A stretch of DNA of 64,000 nucleotides from RHLJ01 sp963974345 (GTDB lineage Bacteria; Bacteroidota; Rhodothermia; Balneolales; Balneolaceae). The position numbers were made by a program, and so were the translations under genes. Below the pieces are notes generated by a model. The model did not search any database and was not told the origin of the DNA. It worked only from the letters and a program-made list of their open reading frames with translations. Shown in pieces: positions 7,163 through 16,583 of this stretch. How positions within the stretch are numbered: position 1 is the first letter of the stretch; each line of letters starts with the position of its first letter. The stretch spans positions 1 to 64,000 of the forward strand of contig CAXBBW010000007.1 of the NCBI GenBank assembly GCA_963974345.1. The letters are read 5' to 3'.

Positions 7163-7657
7163 GTGAAGTGAAGTTAAAAACTTCAAGAGCTAAGAGTTTT
7201 AAGTCACAGACTTAAAACATCTTTGGGGTAAACAGTACAGATGGAACATATACAAAGACTGAAACTTCTGTCGAAGTAGCAAGTACATCAATTTTGGATA
7301 GAATAAAAGAGAATTTCACAAACTTTCCCCCTGATCTCTTAAGTCTGTAACTTAAGAGTGATAGTTTAGCAAGTCTGCGACTTGCATAAAGGGATAGTTT
7401 TTTGAACTTCAGGAAATATGGGGCTAGCAATATCGCCATATAGACCTGTAGGTGCTTTAATGGAAGTTAGAAACTTCAGGAGCTATGAGTTTTAAGTCTC
7501 AGACTTAAAACATCCTTCGAGTGAAACTCGATGAAGTAATCTCATTGTATAGACTTAGAGCGTTGATGATGAGATAACGTCATCGAGGGGGCTCGAAATT
7601 AAATTCTAACTTAAGTGCCCTTCGAGATCGAAGTTTTTAGAACAGAACGGTAAAAAT
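7163..7657. repeat. REP-like repeat cluster downstream of RAYT
   Basis: No complete gene. In order: a hairpin GAAGTTAAAAACTTC near 7170, palindrome TTTTAAGTC...GACTTAAAA at 7197-7217, a short coding-like stretch (7231-7350), the palindrome pair at 7336-7385, a hairpin GAAGTTAGAAACTTC near 7463-7477, and a second TTTTAAGTCT...AGACTTAAAA at 7490-7510. The part 7329-7519 is duplicated at 11774-11975. The coding-like stretch reads as a Thr/Ser-rich protein fragment with no start and ends within the repeat. Confidence 0.75.
7336..7385. repeat. REP-like palindrome pair, copy 2
   Basis: CTCTTAAGTCT...ACTTAAGAG (7336-7358), with the centre changed to GTA, is followed by GCAAGTCT-GC-GACTTGC (7369-7385). 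It has the same order and spacing as copy 1. Confidence 0.82.
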
Positions 7658-7936
7658 CTAATACAAATTCGCCATTTTGAAGAAATTATCATTTTTCATG
7701 ATACTATATTCAGAAGATCGTTTCCATTTTTGCACAGCTTTTAGTGAGAAATCATCCAAATTGATTGGTAAAATTGGAGATGAATAGTTTAAATCCTCCT
7801 TTTTTATACTGGCTGGTAATGTGGCAATAAATACCCGGTTGGAAATCTTTTCATTTATGTTCCCATCCAGTAATATGACTTCTAATCTGGCTGCGGGGTA
7901 ATTATCAGTGTATAGTATATATTTTAGATACGACAT
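7658..7936 (-). CDS. Small hypothetical protein
   Basis: A 92-residue frame starting MSYLKYILYTDNYPAARLEV. It has no signal peptide, membrane segment or recognised motif. The amino-acid composition looks coding. The start is an ATG at 7934-7936 with no clear ribosome site. It lies alone among repeats and could be a decayed or orphan gene. Confidence is limited by its short length and isolation. Confidence 0.35.
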   Translation of the reverse strand: MSYLKYILYTDNYPAARLEVILLDGNINEKISNRVFIATLPASIKKEDLNYSSPILPINLDDFSLKAVQKWKRSSEYSIMKNDNFFKMANLY

Positions 7937-8251
7937 TGCATTTAAGATTAGTTAAAAAGAGTCACCCGGGTTTCAAACCGGGTGACCTAGAAGGACATTG
8001 GAGATCATCTTCTCCTATGTGTTTTGTCTCTATCACTGTACCCCAAAACTCATAATTAATGCTTTAATTTTCCTATAAACTGTATTTGTATTCATAAAAG
8101 GTTGGCTGTATGTTTGCCTTGACTTCGGTAGTTAAGATGTCGTCTCGGGTCACTAAATGCATCGCCAGAAAGTCTGAATCTGGATACCACTTTTGTGGTA
8201 TTACCTGACGATGTGCAAATCATTCAACCTAATGCTTAATCACTTACTATT
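7937..8251. other. Intergenic region with a GC-rich hairpin and a coding-like remnant
   Basis: A strong hairpin lies at 7961-7986 (GTCACCCGG and CCGGGTGAC, 9 bp, plus two inner pairs) without a T-run, so it is not a clear terminator. From about 8146 to the TAA at 8237-8239 one frame reads like the tail of a protein (…SPESLNLDTTF…), but no start codon precedes it. It may be the end of a truncated gene. Confidence 0.4.
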
Positions 8252-8593
8252 ATGAGTACTCCTAATACTTCTTTTATCCAGTATTCACCTTATATCCGTC
8301 TTACAAAAGATGAATCCGGCAATTATACACTCTGGTTAGTTACGTTTATTCCTCAGAACTATACCATACCAAATGAGCCAACGGTAAGTGCTACAGGTTC
8401 AGATATTCAGGTGAGTGTATATGTAGAAAGTGGAGGAGCGACCCCTTCCGAATCCTGGGAAGTACATTCTTTAAAGGTCGCATTACCTACTCCGTCCGGT
8501 TCTGGTGCATCTGTTAATGCAACGGTTTATTTAGATGACCCTGAAGATGAAGGAAGTTCCAAAATTCCTTTTGATGATGCAGAAGAAGAATAG
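8252..8593 (+). CDS. Small acidic protein of unknown function
   Basis: A 113-residue protein, Thr/Ser/Pro rich, with a beta-type core (YIRLTKDESGNYTLWLVTF) and a very acidic tail (DDPEDEGSS, DDAEEE). I see no signal peptide. It ends 22 bases before the sensor kinase gene and may be co-transcribed with it. No family was recognised. The gene probably exists, judging from its composition and tidy fit before the next gene. Confidence 0.55.
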   Translation: MSTPNTSFIQYSPYIRLTKDESGNYTLWLVTFIPQNYTIPNEPTVSATGSDIQVSVYVESGGATPSESWEVHSLKVALPTPSGSGASVNATVYLDDPEDEGSSKIPFDDAEEE

Positions 8594-8615
8594 CTTTTCT
8601 TAGTCAGGAACAGCT

Positions 8616-10976
8616 ATGATAAGCGCTCTTCTAATAATATTCTCTTGTATAAATTGCTCAGAAACCTCAGTTGGTTCGAATGAATTCTTAGTTCAAGATC
8701 AGCTGGAGTTTTTAGCAAACAAAGCAGAAGACACCTATCCGGAAAAGCTAGATTCTACTGTTTTTTATGCCAATAACCTGATCTCTATTATCAGAGAAGA
8801 GGGAATAGTTTCAGGATATGAAGAGCAAATGCTTGATTTACTTGGACGTACCTATCGGAGGATGGGAAATACAGAACGTTCCGAAGAGTATTTTCTTGTA
8901 GCTATTCGATTAAGTGAGCAACGCGAAAATATAGTTCAACTCGGTGATTCCTATAATCGTATTGGGTTATTATATCGTGCAATAGGCAGATATAAAGAGG
9001 CTTTAGAGAGTTATGAGAAGAGTTTAGATTTTAAGCTTCAGGTTGGCGATGAAAATAGCTCCGCCGGGACCCTGAATAATATGGGAAACCTTTACCGGGC
9101 AATGGGAGAAAAAGAGAAATCATACAATAGTTTCATTCAGAGTATAGAAATCAGAAAAAGGCTTGGAGAAGAAGAACGTGCAGCTTCAGCATATCTTAAT
9201 CTTGGTAACTGGATGGCAAGTGAAGCCGAATATGAAAAAGCTTATGATTTGTATAAAAACTATTACAGAATAGTTTCTTCTCAAAAAGATACTCTAGCTA
9301 TGGCTTCAGTAAGCAATAACATGGGTAATATTTTTAATTTGAAAGGAGATTTAGATGAAGCTCTTAAACTTTATGTAAGAGGAGATTCTTTGTTCAAATC
9401 TTCTGGAATACAAGATAATCTTGAAGCAACCCTTAATACTAATATTGGAGTCATACTTACAAAAAGTGGAAATCTGGAACAGGCCATTGAATTTCATAAA
9501 AAAGCTAAAATCATTTCAGAAAGATTTGATGATAAAGAGGGTATAGGAACTGCATTTCAAAATATTGGCCAGTCTTTTGAAAATATGGACGAGCCGGATT
9601 CATCCTTATACTATTATGAACGCGCAATTGAAGTGTTTGAACCCTTGGGAAATCAAGAGCAATTGGCTCAGGTGTATGAAAATATTGGGGTGATTTATAA
9701 TCAGGAATCAGCTCCTGAGTTTGCTTTGAATTACTTATTAAGAGCTGCTGAAATTTTCGAAAAGGCGGGCAATGATCGCTCGCTGGCTAACCTGTATAAC
9801 AATATTGGATCGAGTTATTTTTATCTGGAGCAATACAACCAAGCGATTAATTACTACCAACAAAGTTTGGAAAAAGCGACGGAAACAAAATATCTGGAAG
9901 TTCAGGAGAGAGTGGCTTCAGGTTTAGCTGAAGTATATGGTGAGGTCAGTGATTTCAAAAAAGCCTTCAAATATCAGCAGTTGAACAATGTATATAAAGA
10001 CAGCCTGTTGAATCTAGAACGGGTAAAAGTAATCGAAGAGCTAGTTACCAAATACGAAACCGAAAAAGTAGAAGCAGAAAATAATCTCCTGCTTGCTGAA
10101 CAGGCTCAGAATGAAGCAACCATCCAGCGTAGAAATGCAGAAAACCGGGCTTTACTTATTGGATTACTAGCACTAGTTGGAGCAGTTGTGGGTATTATAG
10201 CTTGGGTGTCTTACAGCAATCGAAAAAAGAGAATTATCGCAGAGCAAAAAGAATCATTACACCAAACGAAGATAGATTCATTGCTTGATCGACAGCAGCT
10301 CGAATCAGTTTCGGCTATGTTAGAAGGACAGGAGAAAGAGCGTAAGCGACTCGCCGCAGAATTACATGACCGATTGGGAAGTATCCTATCGTTAGTAAAA
10401 ATGTATTTCAGTTCGCTGGATGATGACATCAAGGAAAAGCAACCTGAATTGCATGCTTCTTTTACCGAAGGAAATCAGTTTCTGGATGATGCTTTTAAGG
10501 AAGTCCGGGCGCTCATTAAAGAGATGAAAGACGGAACCACTTCAGGTGAGGGACTCAAAAAAGACTTGAAGGAGCTCTTGGCAAAAATAAATAAACTAGG
10601 AATCGAGATTAAGAGCCGAATAGAGCTGGGCAAAAAACTGGATACTATTGTAGAGATGAACATTTATCGGGTTATCCAGGAGGCGCTCAGTAATTCACTT
10701 AAATACTCAAAAGCTGAACTCATTGAATTGGTATTGACTGATAAAGATCAACTTAAAGTGATGATTAAGGATAATGGTGTTGGATTCAATGCAGATAACA
10801 TTCCTCAGAAAAAAGATGGGGATTTGAGTTATGGGGTTGGAAATATGGAAAACAGGGTTAAATTATTGGGCGGAGAATTTGAGTTAAAAACGAAAGAAGG
10901 ACTAGGTGTTATCATCGAAATTAAAATTCCTCTTACGAATAAGGAAGGAATCTGGGGAGTCCCCGAATTAAATTAA
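8616..10976 (+). CDS. TPR-containing sensor histidine kinase (NarL-type)
   Basis: A 786-residue protein. A short hydrophobic N-terminus is followed by many TPR repeats (about residues 60-470, for example DNYNRIGLLYRAIGRYKEALESYEKSL-type units). A coiled stretch and one membrane helix follow (about 513-531), then a HisKA_3 dimerisation domain with the phospho-acceptor in ELHDRLGS (H584), and a HATPase domain. The HATPase domain has an N-box (VIQEALSNSLKYS, near 686), DNGVGF and GVGNMENR. TPRs would lie in the periplasm and sense a ligand or partner. The partner regulator starts one base after the stop codon. The signal is unknown. Confidence 0.92.
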   Translation: MISALLIIFSCINCSETSVGSNEFLVQDQLEFLANKAEDTYPEKLDSTVFYANNLISIIREEGIVSGYEEQMLDLLGRTYRRMGNTERSEEYFLVAIRLSEQRENIVQLGDSYNRIGLLYRAIGRYKEALESYEKSLDFKLQVGDENSSAGTLNNMGNLYRAMGEKEKSYNSFIQSIEIRKRLGEEERAASAYLNLGNWMASEAEYEKAYDLYKNYYRIVSSQKDTLAMASVSNNMGNIFNLKGDLDEALKLYVRGDSLFKSSGIQDNLEATLNTNIGVILTKSGNLEQAIEFHKKAKIISERFDDKEGIGTAFQNIGQSFENMDEPDSSLYYYERAIEVFEPLGNQEQLAQVYENIGVIYNQESAPEFALNYLLRAAEIFEKAGNDRSLANLYNNIGSSYFYLEQYNQAINYYQQSLEKATETKYLEVQERVASGLAEVYGEVSDFKKAFKYQQLNNVYKDSLLNLERVKVIEELVTKYETEKVEAENNLLLAEQAQNEATIQRRNAENRALLIGLLALVGAVVGIIAWVSYSNRKKRIIAEQKESLHQTKIDSLLDRQQLESVSAMLEGQEKERKRLAAELHDRLGSILSLVKMYFSSLDDDIKEKQPELHASFTEGNQFLDDAFKEVRALIKEMKDGTTSGEGLKKDLKELLAKINKLGIEIKSRIELGKKLDTIVEMNIYRVIQEALSNSLKYSKAELIELVLTDKDQLKVMIKDNGVGFNADNIPQKKDGDLSYGVGNMENRVKLLGGEFELKTKEGLGVIIEIKIPLTNKEGIWGVPELN

Positions 10977-10977
10977 A

Positions 10978-11631
10978 ATGACAAAACTTATTCTTGTAGA
11001 CGATCATAAAGTCTTTTTGCAAGGGATGGAAGCTTTACTATCCCGTTCCGAAGATTTCGAGGTATTAGCAACCTTTACCAGCGGACTGGAAATGATGCGC
11101 TTTCTCGCGGAAGGCGAACATCCTGATGTGCTACTTCTTGATATAGAAATGAAAGCCATGGGTGGAGTAGAAGTAGCCGAGAATGTACTTAAACAATATC
11201 CTTCGGTACGTGTGATTATGCTCAGCACCTACTTCAATGATGGATTTGTTCAGCAATTAATGGAAAGTGGAATATCGGGATATTTACTTAAAAGCACTGG
11301 GTTTCCTGAATTAAAAGCTGCGATTACCAGAGTTGCAGAAGGGAGTTTTGCCTTCAGTCCTGAAGTAATGGATGTAATTGTAAAAGGATTTGGTTCCAAG
11401 GAAAAAAAACCTGGTTCTTCTCAAAGTGGAGATTCTAACCCTCTCACCGATCGTGAAATTGAACTCGTTCGCTTGATTGCTGACGAGCTCACCATGAAAG
11501 AAATCGCGGAAAAACTCTTTCTTAGTGAACACACAGTTAAAACGCATCGCAAAAACATTATGGGCAAAATGGATGTTAAAAACACCGCTGGGATGATCAA
11601 AAAGGCGTTTATTCTTGGGTTGATTGAATGA
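10978..11631 (+). CDS. Response regulator, NarL/LuxR family
   Basis: A 217-residue protein with a receiver domain (VDDH acidic pair at D8/D9, phospho-acceptor D55 in LLLDIEM, a Lys in GYLLKS near 105). A LuxR-type helix-turn-helix spans about residues 153-217 (LTDREIELVRLIA, EIAEKLFLSEHTVKTH). It pairs with the kinase encoded one base upstream, forming a classic two-component operon. Its targets are unknown. REP-like repeats follow the gene, and no terminator with a T-run was seen. Confidence 0.94.
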   Translation: MTKLILVDDHKVFLQGMEALLSRSEDFEVLATFTSGLEMMRFLAEGEHPDVLLLDIEMKAMGGVEVAENVLKQYPSVRVIMLSTYFNDGFVQQLMESGISGYLLKSTGFPELKAAITRVAEGSFAFSPEVMDVIVKGFGSKEKKPGSSQSGDSNPLTDREIELVRLIADELTMKEIAEKLFLSEHTVKTHRKNIMGKMDVKNTAGMIKKAFILGLIE

Positions 11632-12006
11632 TTCAATATAGAATTAAGAACGATTCAATTAAAAATTTTCGGATCATTGCGAGCTGAAGGTGCTCTGCCT
11701 TAACCTGCAAAAAACGGGTAACCATGAACAGGCGGAGCCTGAATGTAGAAGTTCTTCAGCAGAGTTACGGAACCCAATGATCTCTTAAGTCTGCGACTTA
11801 AAGAGTGCTAGTTTAGCAAGTCTGAGACTTGCATTAAGGGATAGTTTTTGAACTTCTGGAAAGATCAGGAAATATGGGACTAGCAATACCACCATATAGA
11901 CCTGTCGGTGCTTTAATGGAAGTTAGAAACTTCAGGAGCTATGAGTTTTAAGTCTCAGACTTAAAACATCCTTCGGTACTTGGTAACCAGTTAGCGAAGA
12001 TCAATT
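11632..12006. repeat. REP-like repeat cluster, second copy
   Basis: No gene. Palindrome pair at 11782-11805 and 11816-11832, hairpin GAAGTTAGAAACTTC near 11919-11933, and palindrome TTTTAAGTCT-C-AGACTTAAAA at 11946-11966. From 11774 to 11975 it follows 7329-7519 closely, with a short insertion near 11857. The first part (about 11680-11780) also resembles sequence before copy 1. Confidence 0.82.
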
Positions 12007-12579
12007 TCACTCATTCTCCAAGCCATTTAAAAAACTTTGCCATTCATTGGTATTTAAATATTCAGTGAGTTTTTTTCCAGGGCAAAGAGTTTCAGCATAA
12101 TCTTTATGCGTTTTGATTTTGTCTGAGGTTACAGACTTTTCTTTTGCTAAAAAGTCAGTTACAACTTTCAAAGAAGTGATCTGATCTTGCAATAATTCTT
12201 GTTCCTCAAAATTACCCAGAACTACTATTAATGCGTGACCTGAGGGATCATAAGTAGTATTAGTGTCTCCTTTATATTCTAATGGACGTCCTTCAAATAT
12301 TTTCCCCTTTCGATCAATAATGTAGTGGTACGGAACGTCTATCCATTTACGATCATTTCTGCTCCATGTTTGTAGGTTTTTTAAATACTCATAAGTATCC
12401 TTTTCGTCTTCATAGATTTCACCACCGTGATGAATAGTAATATAAGATATTGTGTGTTTATAGCTTTCTACTAATGAATCAGTACTGCCCCATTCAGCAC
12501 GGTTAATGAGCCATTCCTGAGCCATTGTGCTGTTTAAGCTAGTAAGTAAAGTAAAAAAGAGTGTAAATGTAATTTTCAT
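12007..12579 (-). CDS. N-acetylmuramoyl-L-alanine amidase, PGRP/amidase_2 type
   Basis: A 190-residue exported protein. I chose the ATG at 12577-12579 because it opens a good signal peptide (MKITFTLFF...MAQ), rather than a TTG six codons earlier. The mature part has the amidase_2 zinc ligands H50 or H51 in TIHHGG, H158 in KTHKDYA and C166 in LCPGK, with the catalytic-type Tyr of YHYIIDRKGKIFEGR (Y85). This predicts zinc-dependent cleavage of the MurNAc-L-Ala bond in peptidoglycan. The length fits a stand-alone catalytic domain without a wall-binding module. The role (recycling, remodelling or bacteriolytic) is not shown. Confidence 0.88.
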   Translation of the reverse strand: MKITFTLFFTLLTSLNSTMAQEWLINRAEWGSTDSLVESYKHTISYITIHHGGEIYEDEKDTYEYLKNLQTWSRNDRKWIDVPYHYIIDRKGKIFEGRPLEYKGDTNTTYDPSGHALIVVLGNFEEQELLQDQITSLKVVTDFLAKEKSVTSDKIKTHKDYAETLCPGKKLTEYLNTNEWQSFLNGLENE

Positions 12580-12629
12580 AGCTAAAAGATAATTCAAACT
12601 AAACTTAATAAAACAAAACCATATTATTT

Positions 12630-15600
12630 TTACTTCATCAATAGCATTTTATTGGAAATAATAGTGCCGTTGAATTCTAACTGATAAAAATATACACCAC
12701 TCGACAAACCAGTAGCATCAAAGGTTACAGAGTGGATTCCTCGATTTCGAACTTCATCAACTAAAACTTGTACTGTTTGTCCAACTATATTGAATATTTT
12801 TAATTGGATAATTCCATTTTCTGGCAAGCTAAACTCTATTTGAGTAGATGGATTAAATGGATTCGGGTAGTTTTGATTTAGCTTTAATTCCGTCGGTATC
12901 TCAGTTTCTTCCCTATTTTCATTTGATATCATTAGTGCATCGAGATCTGGGACAAGATATTTTTTGTGAATCACATTAGTAGGATTCGACCCAGCCCAGC
13001 GAAGGTACATTCCTGCATCGCCGGTGGTATGTACATACTCTACAGTAATCTTCTTTTTTACACCTTCTGTCATTGCTATTTGTTGACTGGATGTAACCTC
13101 ATTTCCATCAATAAATATTTTAGCAGTCCCGTTGATGGTACTCGCTGAAAAGCGATAGTTTCCTGAAGTAGGGCTCTCAACTTCGCCTTCCCATCGAGCA
13201 CTAAAATTATTACGGGGTATTCCAGGTATTGGTCTTCCTGCTCCCCAGTTCCAGGCAACCATAGGTTCTTTTCTTATAACCTCATCACCTGTGAAATCAT
13301 CATTTGAAAAATAAGTAGCAGTTAATCCACTGAGTGAATCAGAATCTTCTTTAGCCACGCCTTGCCCATGAAATTCAAACCAATTAAAATTTCCGATACC
13401 ATCGGTGTTAGCAATATTTGTGAAAACAAAATAAACGTCATGAGTACCACCTGGATTATCCAAATCGCTAGTAAAATAATCATAAGTTTGCCATCCCCCT
13501 GTTAATGATGTTTGAATAGATGCAATAACAGGGCCATTCATTTCATCAATTCGGACTTCAACATTTGCGGGATTTCCTTCAGAGGCGTAACGAGCAGTTA
13601 TGTATTTAATATTCTCGAAGTTCATAGGACCAAATTTCAATGCAGAACCATTGTTTACATAACCCACATTTTGACCTCCACCCAAAAAATCTCCAGTTGT
13701 TTCAAGCTGAACATCGAATAACTCTAGAGCATGCTCTGCTTGTTTAAGTTTAGGCTGGAGAACAGCTAGTGCATTTCCCGTAAGAATCGTATTTGCTCCG
13801 CCTCCATCATCTTCAAAGGCAGCATTGAATACATAAAAAACATTATCAGGACCATCGCCATGACTTACAGTTAAGAATTCACCTTCACAACCATTACTTG
13901 GTCCTGCACCATGGGAATGATCATCGTGACCAATAGAAGGTTCTGTTTCAATAGCTGAGCACTCAATTCCATTTCCTATCGAGCCTTGTTCTGCATCATT
14001 AACTGATACTTTATACTCAATAGTTTCTCCTTCAATATAAAAGCCACCATTTACAGGATAATCAATTGTAACATTTGGAGCTGAGTTTCCAGCAACGATC
14101 TGGACCTGATCAATGGAGGTTTCACCATCTGGATCGGTAACTGTAAGAGTAACCAAGTAAGATCCAGCTTCTGTGAATGTGTAGCTTGGAGATGCTGTGC
14201 TATCATCCTTAATATTATCACTATTAAAATCCCAAGAATAACTCAAGAAATCGGCATCTGGATCACTGGAAAGTTCAGCAGAAAAATTTACTGTTAAAGG
14301 AGTCGTCCCGCTTGTTTTAGATGCTTGAAGAAAAGCTTGGGGAGGTCGGTTCCCTAAATTTTCGACATATTCAATTTTAATAATTCGTGCATCATCATTT
14401 CCTCCACCAAATCCAGTTCCCCATTCTATAACGTACATAGCGCCATCTGGTCCAAACTGCATATCAATCGGTCGATTTAAAACGAGATTATCTAAGAAAG
14501 GGTTGATTTGTAGAAGATTTCCATCTTTGTCATATCGTACTTCCTTAATCCAATTCCGAGTCCATTCCATAATAAAAAGTGTGCTATCATAGTATTGAGG
14601 AAAGCCACCGGTTTCATCATTAGCAGGATTGTATTCAAAGAAGCCACCTGCTATTGCCGTTCTATTACCTTCTTCAAATTCAGGACGTTCAGGTGTAAAG
14701 CCATAAGTATAGTATAGCCAAGCGGGTTGTGCGGTAGGGAGGTTAGTTGCACCGGTATTATTTGGAGAATCATTAATCGGAGCTTCACAGTCAAAATCAC
14801 TTCCTGAAATTCCAGTAGCATAATCATAATCTACATAAGGAATATTGTTGGCAATACAGTAAGGCCATCCAAAATTACCACCAGTTTTAGTTCGATTAAA
14901 TTCATCATATCCAACGGGTCCACGATTTGGATTATCTTCTCTTGAATCAGGACCTACTTCACCCCAAACTAATTCATTAGTGTATTGACTGATCGCCATT
15001 CGATAGGGATTTCGAGTTCCCATTACAAATATTTCTTTCTTTCCCTGAGCAGAATCAGCAAATAAATTTCCCTCTGGTATAGTAAAAGTTCCATCATCTT
15101 CAGGATGGATACGTAATATTTTCCCTCTTAAATCTTGTGTATTAGCAGAAGTACGTTGAGCGTCCCATGGTTGTCTTCCTGGACTTTCATCTATTGGAGA
15201 CCAGCCATCGGCAAACGGATTAGAATCATCTCCCGTAGCAATAAAAAGGTTTCCATTAGCATCAAACTCCATATCTCCACCAGAATGACAACATTCTGCA
15301 CGTTGGGTAGGTATTTTTAGCAATATCTTTTCAGAAGCAGGTACTATTTTATTATCTGCAAAATCAAATCTGGAAATACGTTGTTCAGTAGCTGACGATG
15401 GTGAATAAAAGAAATATATCCATGAATTTGTTTCAAAATCTGGGTCTAGAACAACACCGATTAATCCATCTTCTTGGCCATCATATACATTAATATTTCC
15501 AGCTGCTTCTATAATGCCAGTACTTTTATTTCTTAGTTTTATTGCACCACCACGTTCTATATACATCACATCAAGGTTTGGAAGAACTGCAAGCGAAACT

Positions 15601-16391
15601 GGATTAATTGGATTATTATCAACAACTGTTACCTGATATTTTTCGTTTATTGTTCCCTCATATTGACCTTTTACATCTCCACTCGCATAGAAAATCCCCC
15701 CAAGAATATGTTGTAAGAAGTTGGGTTCAGTATAACTTGCTTCAGTATGTCCGCCACCAGTATACCATGCTCTACCACCGCCATAACTATGTAACCAAGC
15801 AATTGGGTGGTCATACCCCATATTTCCACCTTCGTAAGTTCCCTCATCAAGTGTCATTAATACATGAACATTACCTCGTGGGTTTTCTTGGTAATTGTAC
15901 CATTCGTCAGTTCTAACCCAGTAATCTGGTAAAAAAGATGTAGAAGGGTGAACTTTGTCTGCCACTTCTATAGTAGCTGTAGGTGTTCCCGGAGGGTGAC
16001 TATCAAAGTAAGCACCAACTAAACCTCCATACCATTCCCAATTATATTCAGTATCAGAAGCTGCATGAATTCCTACATATCCTTTTCCTCTTTTAATATA
16101 CTCTTCAAAGGCTGTTTGTTGTTCAGCGTTAAGGACATCTCCGGTTGTACTTAAAAATATCACAGCATCATATTGAAGAAGATTTGCCAATGTGAATTGA
16201 GAAGCATCTTCAGTTGCATCTACTTCAAAGTCATTATCTAGCCCAAGTTGTTGAATTGCGGCGATGCCTTCATCGATAGAGCTATGCCTGAAACCTTCGG
16301 TTTTAGAAAAAACGAGGACCTTAAAGGTATGCGCTTGAACTACGGTGTTTACAAAAGTGAAAAGAAGAAGGAAAAAAATTGATTTTTTCAA
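12630..16391 (-). CDS. Secreted ThuA / PQQ-type dehydrogenase / PKD / CBM6 / PA14 protein with sorting domain
   Basis: A 1,253-residue protein. After the signal peptide comes a ThuA-type domain (about 22-235, KVLVFSKTEGFRHSS). A glucose/sorbosone-dehydrogenase-like six-bladed propeller follows (about 255-680, with HSGGDMEFDANGNLF and DLRGKILRIHPEDDGT). Next are a PKD domain (about 690-770), a CBM6-like region (about 870-1010), a PA14 domain (about 1030-1140) and a C-terminal sorting domain (from NQNYPNPFNPST). ThuA-propeller-PKD-CBM6 chains are known from Bacteroidetes relatives but not biochemically defined. I infer an extracellular sugar-oxidising or glycan-binding protein. It lies beside a GH81 glucanase gene on the same strand, which hints at a shared substrate. 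Confidence 0.85.
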   Translation of the reverse strand: MKKSIFFLLLFTFVNTVVQAHTFKVLVFSKTEGFRHSSIDEGIAAIQQLGLDNDFEVDATEDASQFTLANLLQYDAVIFLSTTGDVLNAEQQTAFEEYIKRGKGYVGIHAASDTEYNWEWYGGLVGAYFDSHPPGTPTATIEVADKVHPSTSFLPDYWVRTDEWYNYQENPRGNVHVLMTLDEGTYEGGNMGYDHPIAWLHSYGGGRAWYTGGGHTEASYTEPNFLQHILGGIFYASGDVKGQYEGTINEKYQVTVVDNNPINPVSLAVLPNLDVMYIERGGAIKLRNKSTGIIEAAGNINVYDGQEDGLIGVVLDPDFETNSWIYFFYSPSSATEQRISRFDFADNKIVPASEKILLKIPTQRAECCHSGGDMEFDANGNLFIATGDDSNPFADGWSPIDESPGRQPWDAQRTSANTQDLRGKILRIHPEDDGTFTIPEGNLFADSAQGKKEIFVMGTRNPYRMAISQYTNELVWGEVGPDSREDNPNRGPVGYDEFNRTKTGGNFGWPYCIANNIPYVDYDYATGISGSDFDCEAPINDSPNNTGATNLPTAQPAWLYYTYGFTPERPEFEEGNRTAIAGGFFEYNPANDETGGFPQYYDSTLFIMEWTRNWIKEVRYDKDGNLLQINPFLDNLVLNRPIDMQFGPDGAMYVIEWGTGFGGGNDDARIIKIEYVENLGNRPPQAFLQASKTSGTTPLTVNFSAELSSDPDADFLSYSWDFNSDNIKDDSTASPSYTFTEAGSYLVTLTVTDPDGETSIDQVQIVAGNSAPNVTIDYPVNGGFYIEGETIEYKVSVNDAEQGSIGNGIECSAIETEPSIGHDDHSHGAGPSNGCEGEFLTVSHGDGPDNVFYVFNAAFEDDGGGANTILTGNALAVLQPKLKQAEHALELFDVQLETTGDFLGGGQNVGYVNNGSALKFGPMNFENIKYITARYASEGNPANVEVRIDEMNGPVIASIQTSLTGGWQTYDYFTSDLDNPGGTHDVYFVFTNIANTDGIGNFNWFEFHGQGVAKEDSDSLSGLTATYFSNDDFTGDEVIRKEPMVAWNWGAGRPIPGIPRNNFSARWEGEVESPTSGNYRFSASTINGTAKIFIDGNEVTSSQQIAMTEGVKKKITVEYVHTTGDAGMYLRWAGSNPTNVIHKKYLVPDLDALMISNENREETEIPTELKLNQNYPNPFNPSTQIEFSLPENGIIQLKIFNIVGQTVQVLVDEVRNRGIHSVTFDATGLSSGVYFYQLEFNGTIISNKMLLMK

Positions 16392-16583
16392 AATAAGGAT
16401 TGATTGAAATAATGATGAATAAATAGTATTAAAAGCAAGAAAAACGCTTCTTTAAGTATCAGCATAATGGTGGTTTTTTTCAACTGATAAGAATTCTCAT
16501 GAAAAAAATGCTTGTTATAAAAATGGGTATTGCATTGATAAAGTCAGTGCCAAGAATGGTTATCTTTGCACTGAATATTAACT

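Noticed and set aside
7961..7986. GC-rich hairpin as a terminator
   Set aside because: The 9-bp stem is strong but no T-run follows on either strand; left as an unexplained palindrome.
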